Shown here: piece after piece, positions 1-7,858 of the stretch
Layout of the letters: every line of letters begins with the position of its first letter
How positions within the stretch are numbered: position 1 is the first letter of the stretch
NCBI GenBank assembly: GCA_963808965.1
Contig: CAWEHU010000004.1
Location: 78,414-142,413 of the forward strand
Direction: 5' to 3'
DNA: 64,000 nucleotides
DNA from: CAWEHU01 sp963808965
GTDB lineage: Bacteria; Pseudomonadota; Alphaproteobacteria; Acetobacterales; Acetobacteraceae
Notes under the pieces: generated by a model
Seen by the model: the letters and a program-made list of their open reading frames with translations, nothing else
Database searches by the model: none
What the model was told of the DNA's origin: nothing
Position numbers and translations under genes: made by a program

Positions 1-1
1 C

Positions 2-229
2 GCCGCCTGGTACCGCGGCACTCAGGTGCGACATGAAGGTCATATCAAGGCTGGTGGCGTCGACACAGACGTGATTTTTGCCGACCCCGATCCCGCTCTC
101 AATGACCAAATCGACGCCGCGTACCGCAGCAAGTATCGCGGCTATGGTGCACAGTACCTGGATCCGATGGTCGCCCCTGAGGCACGATCCACGACAATCA
201 GATTAGTGCCGCGCTCGGCAAGCTCTTAA
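2..229 (+). CDS. DUF2255 family protein, C-terminal part
   Basis: This is the end of a gene that begins before the window; the frame is open from base 2 and stops at TAA 227-229. The visible residues start AAWYRG, continue through HIKAGGVDTDVIF and DPALNDQIDAAY, and end near DPMVAPEARSTTIRL. I recognise this pattern as the C-terminal half of the DUF2255 family, small cytoplasmic proteins related to nitroreductase-fold F420/flavin-binding proteins, whose exact role is not established. An internal GTG at 26 is in frame but is unlikely to be the true start because homology continues upstream of it. It is followed by a convergent transporter gene. Confidence 0.8.
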   Translation, partial: AAWYRGTQVRHEGHIKAGGVDTDVIFADPDPALNDQIDAAYRSKYRGYGAQYLDPMVAPEARSTTIRLVPRSASS

Positions 230-334
230 CGTCCGTCCGGGATCATGTTGGTTTGAGCCCGGCAGCAAGAGTCCGTCGAGGCAGGAATTGCGACGACCAG
301 GTTGATCCTTCACGCACGCTCCGTCGCTTGTGCA

Positions 335-1507
335 TCATGTTCGCGGCCGGCAGATGTCGGCAATCGTCGCGCCCAACGCGCCGGTCAGCATCAGCACAGC
401 CATGGGCCGCGCCGTTCCGTCGTCGAGCAAGCCGACCAGCAGCCCGCTTATCGACCCGAGCAGGAATTGCAGCGTTCCCATCAGCGCCGAAGCGCTCGCC
501 GCATGTTCCGCGTGGCGCGACAGAGCGCCAACGGTCGCGTTCGGCATCACGAACCCGATGCTGCCCATATTGAGAAAGATCGGCACGATGACCGCGAGGA
601 CGCCGCCCCAACCGGTAATAGCCACGACGACGAGGGCGGCCGTCACGCATACTGAGGCGCGCACCGCCGCTCGGAGCACGGCCGAAAAACCAAAGCGGTG
701 CAAGATGCGGGAGTTCACCTGGGACGTGGTGATGAAGGCTGCCGCGCACATGCCGAACACCATGCCGTACTGCGCCGGAGTCAGCCGGAATAGCTCGATG
801 AACACGGGGGGAGAGCCGCCGAGATAGGCGAAAAGCCCGAACATGCAGAACCCGCCCTGCAGCGCGTGGGTGATGAAACCGCGCTCCCGGGCGATCTGTC
901 CGTAGCGGGCGACGAGCGCCGCCGGACCCAGCCTGACCCGGTTCCGCTCCTCCAACGTGTCCGGCAGGAGGAGCCAGACCGCGACGGTGCAGATCGCCCC
1001 GTAACCGGTGCAGATCCAGAAGATCGCGTGCCAGCCCGCGAACCCGAGCACGGCGCCCCCGAGCGTGGGCGCGAGGATCGGGGCCGCTCCCATGACCAGA
1101 ATGAGACGAGACATCAGCCGGGCGGCAGCGTGTCCGTCCGCGAGATCGCGCACCATCGCGCGCGGGATGACCATGCCGGCCGAACCCCCGAAGGCGGCGA
1201 TGGCCCGGAACGCTGATAGCCACCCCAAGGAGGGGGCCAGGGCGCAGGCGGCCGAGGCCAACGTATACACCGCCGTTCCTATGACCAGCGGACCCCGCCG
1301 GCCGAACCGGTCGGACAAGGAGCCTTGGGTGATCTGCCCGACGGCGAGCCCTGCGAACCAGGTGGCGAGCGTGATCTGCGCGGTGCCCGGCGGATCTCCA
1401 TAGGATGCTTCGATCGCCGGGAATGCCGGCAAGTACATGTCGGTGGAGACCGGCCCGACCGCGGTCAGGAACCCGAGCAGTATCGGCAGCCAGACGGGGA
1501 CTCGCAT
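335..1507 (-). CDS. Bcr/CflA-type MFS multidrug exporter
   Basis: This is a 390-residue polytopic inner-membrane protein of the major facilitator superfamily. The N-terminal helix carries GPVSTDMYLPAFPAI, the family signature of Bcr/CflA drug:proton antiporters. The loop after helix 2 reads GSLSDRFGRRGPLV, the classic MFS motif A. About twelve hydrophobic segments are visible. The family exports bicyclomycin, chloramphenicol-like compounds and sulfonamides; the substrate here is unknown. I chose the ATG at 1507 (MRVPVWLPILLG) because it begins directly before the first helix. An upstream in-frame ATG at 1543 would add 12 non-hydrophobic residues. It is divergent from the cold-shock gene. Confidence 0.85.
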   Translation of the reverse strand: MRVPVWLPILLGFLTAVGPVSTDMYLPAFPAIEASYGDPPGTAQITLATWFAGLAVGQITQGSLSDRFGRRGPLVIGTAVYTLASAACALAPSLGWLSAFRAIAAFGGSAGMVIPRAMVRDLADGHAAARLMSRLILVMGAAPILAPTLGGAVLGFAGWHAIFWICTGYGAICTVAVWLLLPDTLEERNRVRLGPAALVARYGQIARERGFITHALQGGFCMFGLFAYLGGSPPVFIELFRLTPAQYGMVFGMCAAAFITTSQVNSRILHRFGFSAVLRAAVRASVCVTAALVVVAITGWGGVLAVIVPIFLNMGSIGFVMPNATVGALSRHAEHAASASALMGTLQFLLGSISGLLVGLLDDGTARPMAVLMLTGALGATIADICRPRT

Positions 1508-1725
1508 GCGCCCTGTTTCGCAGCCCGCGCCGAGGCTGCCCATCCCCGATCAGGCATGGCTCGATTGCCCGCCGTCCGAGGAATTGGGTTTCCAATCGCC
1601 ATTTCGTGCGCTGACGGCGGAGCCCAGCTTGCCCTAGTCTGTATCAGTGTCTTGCGCAGCGGTTTGAACGCGAACCGGGAGCCGGCTGCCGCCGAGGCCC
1701 AATCCACTTTTTTCGGAGCTTCTCC

Positions 1726-1932
1726 ATGCCCGTCGGCACCGTCAAATGGTTCAATCCCACCAAGGGGTTCGGCTTCATCCAGCCCGACACGGGCGGACCG
1801 GACGTGTTCGTCCATATCTCCGCCGTCGAACAAGCGGGGCTGCGCCAGCTCAACGAAGGCCAGAAGGTCAGCTTCGAGCTTGAGCGGGGGCGGCAGGGCA
1901 AAACCGCGGCCGTTAACCTCAAGCAGGTCTGA
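1726..1932 (+). CDS. Cold-shock domain protein (CspA family)
   Basis: This is a 68-residue single cold-shock domain. It starts MPVGTVKWFNPTKGFGFI and contains both RNA-binding motifs: KGFGFI (RNP1) and VFVHIS (RNP2). Proteins of this length bind single-stranded RNA and DNA and act as RNA chaperones in the cytoplasm. The region upstream ends in a T-rich stretch followed by GGAGC a few bases before the ATG. The 218 bases between this gene and the divergent exporter must hold both promoters, and long 5' leaders are typical of csp genes. There are several csp paralogues in most alphaproteobacteria, so I give no specific symbol. Confidence 0.93.
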   Translation: MPVGTVKWFNPTKGFGFIQPDTGGPDVFVHISAVEQAGLRQLNEGQKVSFELERGRQGKTAAVNLKQV

Positions 1933-1967
1933 CCCGAAGGCTGCGACCCCCAAGAGGAGGAGCAACC

Positions 1968-2178
1968 TTGAGCCACAAATTCCGCGTCGGTCAGCCGGTC
2001 CTGTTCTCGCCCGCGATCAAGGATGTCGGCATCAGAATCCGGAAGCTGCACGGTCACGCGACTGCTGCCCAAGGAGGGCGACGACTACCAGTATCATATC
2101 CAGTGCACCGCGGACGGGCATCAACGCCGGGTTCAGGAGTCCCAGCTCCGCGCCGCCGCGCCGAAAACGACGCTCTGA
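1968..2178 (+). pseudogene. Small conserved protein, frameshifted
   Basis: The first 23 codons read MSHKFRVGQPVLFSP and then lose sense. In the next frame the sequence reads SGSCTVTRLLPKEGDDY, then QYHIQCTADGHQRRVQE, ending at TGA 2176-2178. The two halves together match a short family common in Rhizobiales and Rhodospirillales that begins with an RxGQxV motif and ends in a YxI...EHERVVRES-like stretch; its function is unknown. Removing one A from the AA at 2036-2037 restores a single 69-residue ORF. The total length of 211 bases is one more than a multiple of three, as expected for a +1 insertion. A plausible ribosome site (AAGAGGAGGAG) lies just upstream. Confidence 0.7.
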
Positions 2179-2654
2179 CGCGCATCTACGTCGACGGCGA
2201 CGCCTGCCCCGTCCGCGAGGAGGTCTATCGCGTCGCCGACCGCCTTGGACTACAGGTCTTCGTCGTCTCGAACGGCTCCCGACCCATCCGGCCGCCGCCG
2301 GGGAGACCGAATGTCGGCATGATCACGGTCGGCGATGGGGCCGACGTCGCGGATGATTGGATCGCCGAGCGCATCGGGGAGAGGGATATCTGCGTCACGG
2401 CCGATATCCCGCTCGCTGCCCGCTGCCTGGCTAGAGGCGCTCAGGCGGTCTCGCCGGCCGGCAAACACTGGACCAGCGACAACATCGGCCATGCCCTCGC
2501 CGGGCGTGAGGTCGCTCGCCACCTGCGCGAGATCGGCCTCGCAGCGGGCGGACCCGCACCGCTGACGCGCGCGGACCGGTCTCGCTTTCTCGGAGCACTC
2601 GACCAGGCGGTCCAGGCGGCCTCCCGTCCGAGGGACGGCCGAGCGCGGGTATAA
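2175..2654 (+). CDS. DUF188/UPF0178 (YaiI/YqxD) family protein
   Basis: About 159 residues; the N-terminus reads TRIYVDGDACPVREEVY, the hallmark D-x-DACPV motif of the UPF0178/DUF188 family. These proteins have a PIN-like fold with an acidic cluster (also ITVGDGADVADDWI and VTADIPLAARCL), but their biochemical role is not settled. Family members normally start MTRIYVDADACP; here the codon at the Met position is CTG (2175-2177), and it overlaps the stop of the upstream gene as CTGA. The frame is open further upstream, with a GTG at 2103, but that stretch has no homology and is out-of-frame coding for the preceding gene. I therefore favour CTG, with translational coupling; a base error in ATG is equally possible. 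Confidence 0.8.
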   Translation: MTRIYVDGDACPVREEVYRVADRLGLQVFVVSNGSRPIRPPPGRPNVGMITVGDGADVADDWIAERIGERDICVTADIPLAARCLARGAQAVSPAGKHWTSDNIGHALAGREVARHLREIGLAAGGPAPLTRADRSRFLGALDQAVQAASRPRDGRARV

Positions 2655-2735
2655 CACGCGCACACGGGCTTGCAGCCGCGGCGCGTACGGGCCAGATAAC
2701 TCCCTTCCGTCAACCAACTGAAAGGAGGTGATCCA

Positions 2736-2807
2736 GTGTCTCATTGTCTGATGCCGAAATCCGCCGCGACCTGGATGACCGCCGCCGGAGCCGCTCCGGC
2801 AGGCTGA
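2736..2807 (+). CDS. 23-residue small ORF with near-perfect anti-16S ribosome site
   Basis: A GTG start at 2736 opens a 23-codon frame beginning MSHCLMPKSAATWM and ending at TGA 2805. It is preceded by GAAAGGAGGTGATCCAG (2720-2735), complementary to the 3' end of bacterial 16S rRNA over about 15 bases, far longer than a normal Shine-Dalgarno. A terminator-like hairpin follows at 2845. The LMPK..A.W stretch resembles the start of the alphaproteobacterial DUF1013/TrcR family, so this could be a relict 5' end of such a gene. It could also be a leader peptide or a non-coding RNA. Coding status is not proven; no other support is visible. Confidence 0.4.
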   Translation: MSHCLMPKSAATWMTAAGAAPAG

Positions 2808-2844
2808 ATGGGCGGTCGCCGGATTTCCGGCCGTCACGCAATGC

Positions 2845-2873
2845 AAAGGCTCCGGCGCAAGTCGGAGCCTTTT
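2845..2873 (+). terminator. Rho-independent terminator-like hairpin
   Basis: AAAGGCTCCG (2845-2854) and CGGAGCCTTT (2863-2872) form a perfect 10-bp stem around an 8-base loop, and the 3' arm ends in a run of T. It sits 38 bases after the 23-codon ORF and 100 bases before the next gene. It is the clearest intrinsic terminator in the window. It fits a short transcript that covers only the small ORF. The rest of the 319-base gap between 2654 and 2974 shows nothing else I can support. Confidence 0.75.
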
Positions 2874-2973
2874 CTGCGACCGCCGCCGCTCGAAATCGCC
2901 GATCGGCTGCAATCCGCCCCCAGGTTCCGCGCGTTGCCGGAGAGCCCGTTCCGGGCGCAGCAAAGGAGACCTG

Positions 2974-3189
2974 ATGTTCGACCCGATCTGGAAGAAGAAC
3001 CCGTTCCTCAGCATGTGGCTGAGCGCCGCCAACGGCTGGACCGGCGCGGGGCGCGGGTTCTGGATGGCGGAATTGCAGCGGCAACAGGCACTCATGATGA
3101 AGGAAGCGACGGCCCAGATGATCCGCTTCTGGACGGGCGCCTGGATGCTTCCGCTTTCGGGTGGCCAGCGCTCCAAGGACCGTCGCTGA
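2974..3189 (+). CDS. Small hypothetical protein, Trp-rich amphipathic
   Basis: 71 residues beginning MFDPIWKKNPFLSMWLSAAN; the ATG has a good ribosome site (AAAGGAG) seven bases upstream. The composition is rich in Trp, Met, Ala and Gln, with an amphipathic middle (AELQRQQALMMKEATAQM) suggesting a helix that could lie on a membrane or granule surface. I recall similar short ORFs in Acetobacteraceae and they resemble fragments of phasin-like polyhydroxyalkanoate granule proteins, but this is a weak impression. No catalytic motif is visible. It is followed by fabD 106 bases downstream, on the same strand. Confidence 0.55.
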   Translation: MFDPIWKKNPFLSMWLSAANGWTGAGRGFWMAELQRQQALMMKEATAQMIRFWTGAWMLPLSGGQRSKDRR

Positions 3190-3224
3190 TCGGCCTCTCG
3201 CCGTTCCCTAACCCTGAGCCGTCA

Positions 3225-3253
3225 TTGACACTGCCCTGAGCGAAAGCTACGCC
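3225..3253 (+). promoter_or_regulatory. Possible sigma70-like promoter of the fab cluster
   Basis: A consensus -35 box TTGACA lies at 3225-3230, 66 bases before the fabD ATG. The hexamer at 17-base spacing is TACGCC, a poor -10. The position suits the fabD-fabG transcript, but the weak -10 makes this tentative. Confidence 0.25.
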
Positions 3254-3295
3254 CCGGCGCCACGCGCCCCTCCTCCCTCCGGGGATCATCCCGCC

Positions 3296-4264
3296 ATGCC
3301 AGTGCACGCCTTCATCTTTCCGGGTCAGGGCAGCCAGTCGGTCGGGATGGGCCGCGATCTGGCGGCCGCCTTCGCTCCGGCCCGCGAAGTGTTCGAGGAG
3401 GTGGACGAGGTCCTGAAGCAGAAGCTTTCAAAGCTGATGTTCGAGGGACCGGGCGACGAATTGACGCTGACCGAAAACACGCAGCCCGCGCTGATGGCGA
3501 TATCCCTCGCGGTCTTGCGGGTGATGGAGAAGGAGGGCGGGTTCCGCCTGCGCGACAAGGCGGCGTTGGTCGCCGGGCACTCGCTTGGCGAATACAGCGC
3601 CCTCGCGGCCGCCGGCAGCTTCTCGGTGGCCGATGCGGCGCGGCTCCTGCGGCTGCGCGGGCGGGCGATGCAAAAGGCCGTCCCGCCGGGGGAGGGCGCG
3701 ATGGCGGCGCTAATCGGCGTGGAGATGGAGCAGGTCCAGGCGATCTGCGACGAGGCCGGTCCGGTGCCCGAAAGCGAAACTGGTGAGAAGCAGATCGTCG
3801 AGCCCGCGAACGATAACGGCGGCGGTCAAGTGGTGATCTCCGGTGATCGGGAAGCGGTGGAGCGTGCGGTCGAGATCGCCAAGGCCCGTGGCGCGAAGCG
3901 AGCCATGCTGCTGCCGGTCTCCGCGCCGTTCCATTGCGCCCTGATGGCGCCGGCCGCCGATGCGATGGCCGAGGCGTTCGAAACGACCCCGCCGAGCGCG
4001 CCGGCGGTTCCCGTCGTCGCCAATGTCTCGGCCGCGAAAGCGACCGACCCGGCCGAGATCCGCGATCTGCTCGTGCGGCAGGTGACGGCGACCGTCCGGT
4101 GGCGGGAGAGCGTCGAGGCGATGCTGGCGATGGGAGTGGACAATTTCGTGGAAATCGGCGCGGGCAAGGTGCTCACCGGGCTCGTGCGTCGCATCGCGCC
4201 CGAGGCCCGGACGGGCGCGGCGGCAACCCCATCGGATATCGAGAGCGTGCTGAAAACGCTCTGA
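3296..4264 (+). CDS. fabD: Malonyl-CoA:ACP transacylase
   Basis: 322 residues. It transfers malonyl from CoA to the phosphopantetheine arm of acyl carrier protein, the entry step of type II fatty-acid elongation in the cytoplasm. The oxyanion motif GQGSQ is at 10-14, the nucleophile elbow GHSLG at 94-98 with Ser96, and the catalytic histidine is His213 in APFHCALM. Compared with a typical FabD it has a small insertion around residues 155-175 (PESETGEKQIVEPANDNG), seen in other alphaproteobacterial copies. It begins the fabD-fabG-acpP-fabF-mltG cluster, all on the plus strand. Confidence 0.97.
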   Translation: MPVHAFIFPGQGSQSVGMGRDLAAAFAPAREVFEEVDEVLKQKLSKLMFEGPGDELTLTENTQPALMAISLAVLRVMEKEGGFRLRDKAALVAGHSLGEYSALAAAGSFSVADAARLLRLRGRAMQKAVPPGEGAMAALIGVEMEQVQAICDEAGPVPESETGEKQIVEPANDNGGGQVVISGDREAVERAVEIAKARGAKRAMLLPVSAPFHCALMAPAADAMAEAFETTPPSAPAVPVVANVSAAKATDPAEIRDLLVRQVTATVRWRESVEAMLAMGVDNFVEIGAGKVLTGLVRRIAPEARTGAAATPSDIESVLKTL

Positions 4265-4302
4265 GGCAAATCGGCGATTTCGAGCGGCTAGGGAAGAGCG
4301 TC

Positions 4303-5043
4303 ATGTTCCGGCTGGACGGCAAGGCGGCCCTGGTCACGGGCGCTTCGGGCGGAATTGGGAAGGCGATCGCGCGGGCGCTGCACGCGCAGGGGGCGCGCGT
4401 CGTCCTATCCGGCACGAGGCGCGAGGCGCTCGATTCACTCGCGGGCGAGCTGGGAGAGCGAGCGGCGGTATGCCCGGCGGATCTCAAGGATCCGGGGGCG
4501 CCCGATGCGGTGATCGGGATGGCCGAGAAGGCCGCAGGCCCGCTTCACGTGCTCGTCAACAACGCCGGCTTCACCCGCGACATGCTGGCGATCCGCATGA
4601 AGGACGAGGACTGGCACGCGGTGCTGGAGGTCGATCTCACGGCGCCGTTCCGGCTCGCACGGGCGGCGTTGAGGGGCATGCTGCGCCGGCGGGCGGGCCG
4701 TATCATTTCAATCGCCAGCATCGTCGGCTCGACCGGCAATCCCGGCCAGGCGAACTATGCAGCAGCCAAGGCGGGCCTCTCGGGTATGAGCAAGGCGCTT
4801 GCGCAAGAGGTCGCCTCGCGCGGGATCACGGTCAACATCGTCGCGCCCGGGTTCATCGAGACCCCGATGACCGATGCGCTGAACGAGGCGCAGCGGACGA
4901 AACTGGCCGACGCCATCCCGCTCGGGCGGCTCGGCAAGCCCGAAGACGTGGCCGCCGCCGTCGTTTATCTCGCTTCGGACGAGGCGGGCTGGGTGACGGG
5001 CGCCACGCTGCACGTGAACGGCGGGATGGCGATGCTGTCGTGA
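4303..5043 (+). CDS. fabG: 3-oxoacyl-ACP reductase
   Basis: 246 residues, a classical short-chain dehydrogenase. It reduces 3-oxoacyl-ACP with NADPH in each elongation cycle. The cofactor motif TGASGGIG is at 12-19 and NNAG follows LHVLV. The catalytic set is Ser139, Tyr152 and Lys156 (YAAAK), the spacing of E. coli FabG. I set the start at ATG 4303, 38 bases after fabD; the frame is open further upstream, but only as a shadow of fabD. The C-terminus VNGGMAML is typical. Confidence 0.97.
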   Translation: MFRLDGKAALVTGASGGIGKAIARALHAQGARVVLSGTRREALDSLAGELGERAAVCPADLKDPGAPDAVIGMAEKAAGPLHVLVNNAGFTRDMLAIRMKDEDWHAVLEVDLTAPFRLARAALRGMLRRRAGRIISIASIVGSTGNPGQANYAAAKAGLSGMSKALAQEVASRGITVNIVAPGFIETPMTDALNEAQRTKLADAIPLGRLGKPEDVAAAVVYLASDEAGWVTGATLHVNGGMAMLS

Positions 5044-5165
5044 TCCGGCCACAGGACATTCCGGAGAAGCGTGGCGCAACGAACGCGGGAGCGGAGTTGG
5101 CTGGGGTGACGGAACCATGCTAAGCGGCCGCTTGCTTCGTCCGGAGCGGGTATGCGGCACAGATC

Positions 5166-5243
5166 GGGTCCTGCCCGGCGGACCAAGCGAACGAGGACGG
5201 ACGGAATTTCAGTCCCGGGCTGACATCCCCGGGGGCAGGACCC
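5166..5243 (+). promoter_or_regulatory. Inverted repeat in the acpP leader
   Basis: GGGTCCTGCCC at 5166-5176 is exactly repeated in inverted form as GGGCAGGACCC at 5233-5243, enclosing 56 bases. The right arm ends 22 bases before the acpP ATG, so in RNA the stem would sit right against the ribosome site region. It could be a folded 5' leader controlling acpP or a processing signal. It is not a simple terminator because no T run follows. No known riboswitch class is recognised. Confidence 0.5.
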
Positions 5244-5265
5244 ACAGGCAGGAGTTGCAGTTCCG

Positions 5266-5505
5266 ATGAGCGAAATCGCCGACAAGGTCAAAAAGATCGT
5301 GGTGGAGCATCTGGGCGTCGAGGAAGCGAAGGTCACGCCCGAAGCGTCCTTCATCGACGACCTTGGGGCGGACAGCCTGGACACTGTGGAACTGGTGATG
5401 GCGTTCGAAGAGGCGTTCGGGGTGGAGATCCCTGAGGACGCAGCCGAGAAGATCAGCACCGTGAAGGACGCGATCGACTACATCGAGAAGCAGAAGGCGG
5501 CCTGA
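5266..5505 (+). CDS. acpP: Acyl carrier protein
   Basis: 79 residues, strongly acidic. The motif GADSLDTVEL places the phosphopantetheine attachment at Ser37, as in other AcpP proteins. It carries the growing acyl chain between FabD, FabG, FabF and the other synthase enzymes. The ATG at 5266 follows GGCAGGAG with suitable spacing. It lies 222 bases after fabG, with a marked inverted repeat in the gap, and 26 bases before fabF, so it probably has its own promoter and high expression. Confidence 0.98.
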   Translation: MSEIADKVKKIVVEHLGVEEAKVTPEASFIDDLGADSLDTVELVMAFEEAFGVEIPEDAAEKISTVKDAIDYIEKQKAA

Positions 5506-5531
5506 GTCGGGCTGCGCGGAGATCGGCAATC

Positions 5532-6794
5532 ATGCGCCGGGTAGTCGTTACTGGTATGGGCATTGTTTGCCCGCTTGGCTTGGGCGTGGAGCACGTCTGG
5601 CGCCGGTTGATCAACAGCGAGTCCGGCATCGGCGCTATCCAGGCTTTCGACACGAAGGACCTTCCGTGCAAGGTCGCGGGACAGATCCCGCAAGGCAGCA
5701 AGGACGAGGGACGGCTCGACATCTCCGAATGGATCCCCGTCAAGGACCAGAAGAAGATGGACCGGTTCATCCATTTCGGGATCGTCGCCGCCGCGGAGGC
5801 GGTGGAGGATTCCGGATGGGTGCCCGAGACGGACGAGGAGCGCTGTGTCACCGGTGTGATGATCGGTTCCGGCATCGGCGGGCTGCAAACAATCTATGAA
5901 GGGTCGGTGCTGGTGCATGAAGGCCGAGCACGCCGGCTCTCGCCCTTCTTCATCCCTTCCGCGCTCATCAATCTGGTGTCCGGGCAGGTCTCGATCCGCT
6001 ACGGCTTCAAGGGCCCGAACCACTCCGCGGTGACGGCCTGCGCCACCGGCGTGCATGCCATCGGGGACGCGGCGCGCCTCATTATGCTCGGCGATGCAGA
6101 CGTTATGGTGGCCGGCGGCGCCGAAGCCGCGGTATGCGAGCTGGGCATCGCCGGATTCTGCGCGTCGCGTGCGCTCTCGACCGGCTTCAACGACCAGCCC
6201 GCGAAAGCCTCCCGGCCCTGGGACAAGGATCGCGATGGGTTCGTGATGGGCGAGGGAGCGGGCGTGCTCGTGCTCGAGGAATACGAGCACGCCAAACGGC
6301 GCGGCGCAAAGATCTACGCGGAAGTGAGCGGCTACGGCCTTTCCGGCGATGCACATCACATCACGGCCCCGGCTGAGAAGCACGAAGGCGCGCTGCGGGC
6401 GATGCGGGCCGCGCTGCGCAACGGCGGCGTCGCGGCCTCGGAGATCCAGTACGTGAACGCGCATGGCACTTCGACGCCGATGGGCGATGATCTGGAGCTG
6501 GAAGCGGTCGAGCAGTTATTCGGCGACCACGCCAAGAACGTGGCGATGTCGTCCACCAAATCCGCGACCGGGCATCTGCTCGGCGCGGCGGGCGCGATCG
6601 AGGCGGTGTTCTCGATTCTCGCCCTGCGCGACGGCGTCGCACCGCCGACGCTCAATCTCGACGAGCCAAGCCGGGACAGCCCGATCGACCGCGTGCCGCA
6701 TACGGCACAGGAGCGGCCGATCCGCACCGCACTCTCCAACAGCTTCGGTTTCGGCGGCACCAACGCCAGCGTCATCTTCCGCGCCGCGGCCTGA
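5532..6794 (+). CDS. fabF: 3-oxoacyl-ACP synthase II
   Basis: 420 residues, a thiolase-fold condensing enzyme that extends acyl-ACP with malonyl-ACP by decarboxylative Claisen condensation. The active-site triad is visible as Cys170 (AVTACATG), His311 (NAHGTSTP) and His348 (KSATGHLLGAAGA), which marks FabF/FabB rather than FabH. The C-terminal NSFGFGGTNAS loop is intact. It sits directly after acpP and before mltG, an order widely conserved in proteobacteria. Confidence 0.97.
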   Translation: MRRVVVTGMGIVCPLGLGVEHVWRRLINSESGIGAIQAFDTKDLPCKVAGQIPQGSKDEGRLDISEWIPVKDQKKMDRFIHFGIVAAAEAVEDSGWVPETDEERCVTGVMIGSGIGGLQTIYEGSVLVHEGRARRLSPFFIPSALINLVSGQVSIRYGFKGPNHSAVTACATGVHAIGDAARLIMLGDADVMVAGGAEAAVCELGIAGFCASRALSTGFNDQPAKASRPWDKDRDGFVMGEGAGVLVLEEYEHAKRRGAKIYAEVSGYGLSGDAHHITAPAEKHEGALRAMRAALRNGGVAASEIQYVNAHGTSTPMGDDLELEAVEQLFGDHAKNVAMSSTKSATGHLLGAAGAIEAVFSILALRDGVAPPTLNLDEPSRDSPIDRVPHTAQERPIRTALSNSFGFGGTNASVIFRAAA

Positions 6795-6831
6795 ACCGCC
6801 CGGCCCGTGCCGGTCAGCGTCGCCCTGACCG

Positions 6832-7833
6832 ATGCGGCGTACGATTCGCTGGTTGTTCCCGCTGCTTTGGCTGGTGACCGCGGCAGGCGGGTTTGCGCTG
6901 TACGCGCGACACATCCTCTACGCGCCCGGTCCGCTGCCGCAAGCCGCCGACGTGCTGGTTCCGCGCGGCGGTCTGCGCTCGGTCGCCGACGGGCTCGCGC
7001 AATCCGGCGTGATCGACAACCAAATCGACTTTCTGATCGCCGCCTGGACGACGCGCGGCGAGGGTAGCCTGCACGCCGCCGAGCTCAACTTTCCGCAACA
7101 CGCCAGCCTGCGCGAAGTCCTGACGATCCTGCGCACGGCACGGCCGGTACAGCACCATCTCGTCATCCCCGAGGGTTTAACCGCCAAGCAGATCGCCGCC
7201 CTGCTATCGCGCGCGGAGGCGCTCGTCGGGTCTGCGGAGACTCCTGCCGAGGGCAGCGTGTTGCCGGAGACCTACGCGTACGAATACGGCACCTCGCGCG
7301 CGGCGATCCTCAATCGCGCACGCACGGCGATGGACCGGGCGCTCGCGGAAGCCTGGGCGGATCGCGCCGCGAATCTGCCGCTCGCCTCCCCCCGCGAAGC
7401 CCTCATCCTGGCCAGCATCGTCGAACACGAGACCGCGCGGCCAGAGGAGCGTCCGCACATCGCCGCCGTGTTCCTCAACCGGCTGCGGCTCGGCATGAAG
7501 CTCCAAGCCGACCCCACGGTCGTCTACGGCGCGAGCGACGGCGCCGGGTCCCTCGATCGCGCGCTCACCCGCGCCGATCTCGAGCGGGACAATCCGTACA
7601 ACACCTATCGCATCCGCGGCTTGCCGCCGGGGCCGATCGATTCGCCAGGCCTCGCGAGCCTGAACGCGGTGACGCAGCCGGCGCCGAGCGAGGATCTCTA
7701 TTTCGTGGCTGACGGAACCGGAGGGCACGTGTTCGCCCGCACGCTCGAGGAGCACCAGCGCAACGTCGCCCGCTGGCGCGGACTCGACACGCCCGCGGCC
7801 CCTACCGCGCCCGCTTCAGTGAGCGTCCCTTGA
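6832..7833 (+). CDS. mltG: Endolytic murein transglycosylase (YceG-like)
   Basis: 333 residues. One N-terminal membrane segment (residues 5-25) anchors a periplasmic domain that cleaves nascent glycan strands and so ends peptidoglycan polymerisation. The family motif ASIVEHET contains the catalytic glutamate, Glu198 here. The later YNTYRIRGLPPGPI segment is also diagnostic, and a LysM-like stretch lies near 40-100. It is 37 bases downstream of fabF and probably co-transcribed. The next gene is convergent. Confidence 0.95.
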   Translation: MRRTIRWLFPLLWLVTAAGGFALYARHILYAPGPLPQAADVLVPRGGLRSVADGLAQSGVIDNQIDFLIAAWTTRGEGSLHAAELNFPQHASLREVLTILRTARPVQHHLVIPEGLTAKQIAALLSRAEALVGSAETPAEGSVLPETYAYEYGTSRAAILNRARTAMDRALAEAWADRAANLPLASPREALILASIVEHETARPEERPHIAAVFLNRLRLGMKLQADPTVVYGASDGAGSLDRALTRADLERDNPYNTYRIRGLPPGPIDSPGLASLNAVTQPAPSEDLYFVADGTGGHVFARTLEEHQRNVARWRGLDTPAAPTAPASVSVP

Positions 7834-7858
7834 GCTTTCATGCGCGCACGCAGCGGTA

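Noticed and set aside
243..1595. Long minus-strand frame of 450 codons over the exporter gene
   Set aside because: Its product is Arg/Pro/His-rich without motifs and overlaps the Bcr/CflA frame; it is a GC-driven shadow.
2720..2735. The anti-16S-like sequence as part of a 16S rRNA gene on the minus strand
   Set aside because: Only about 15 bases match the 16S 3' end; upstream and downstream bases do not continue as rRNA.
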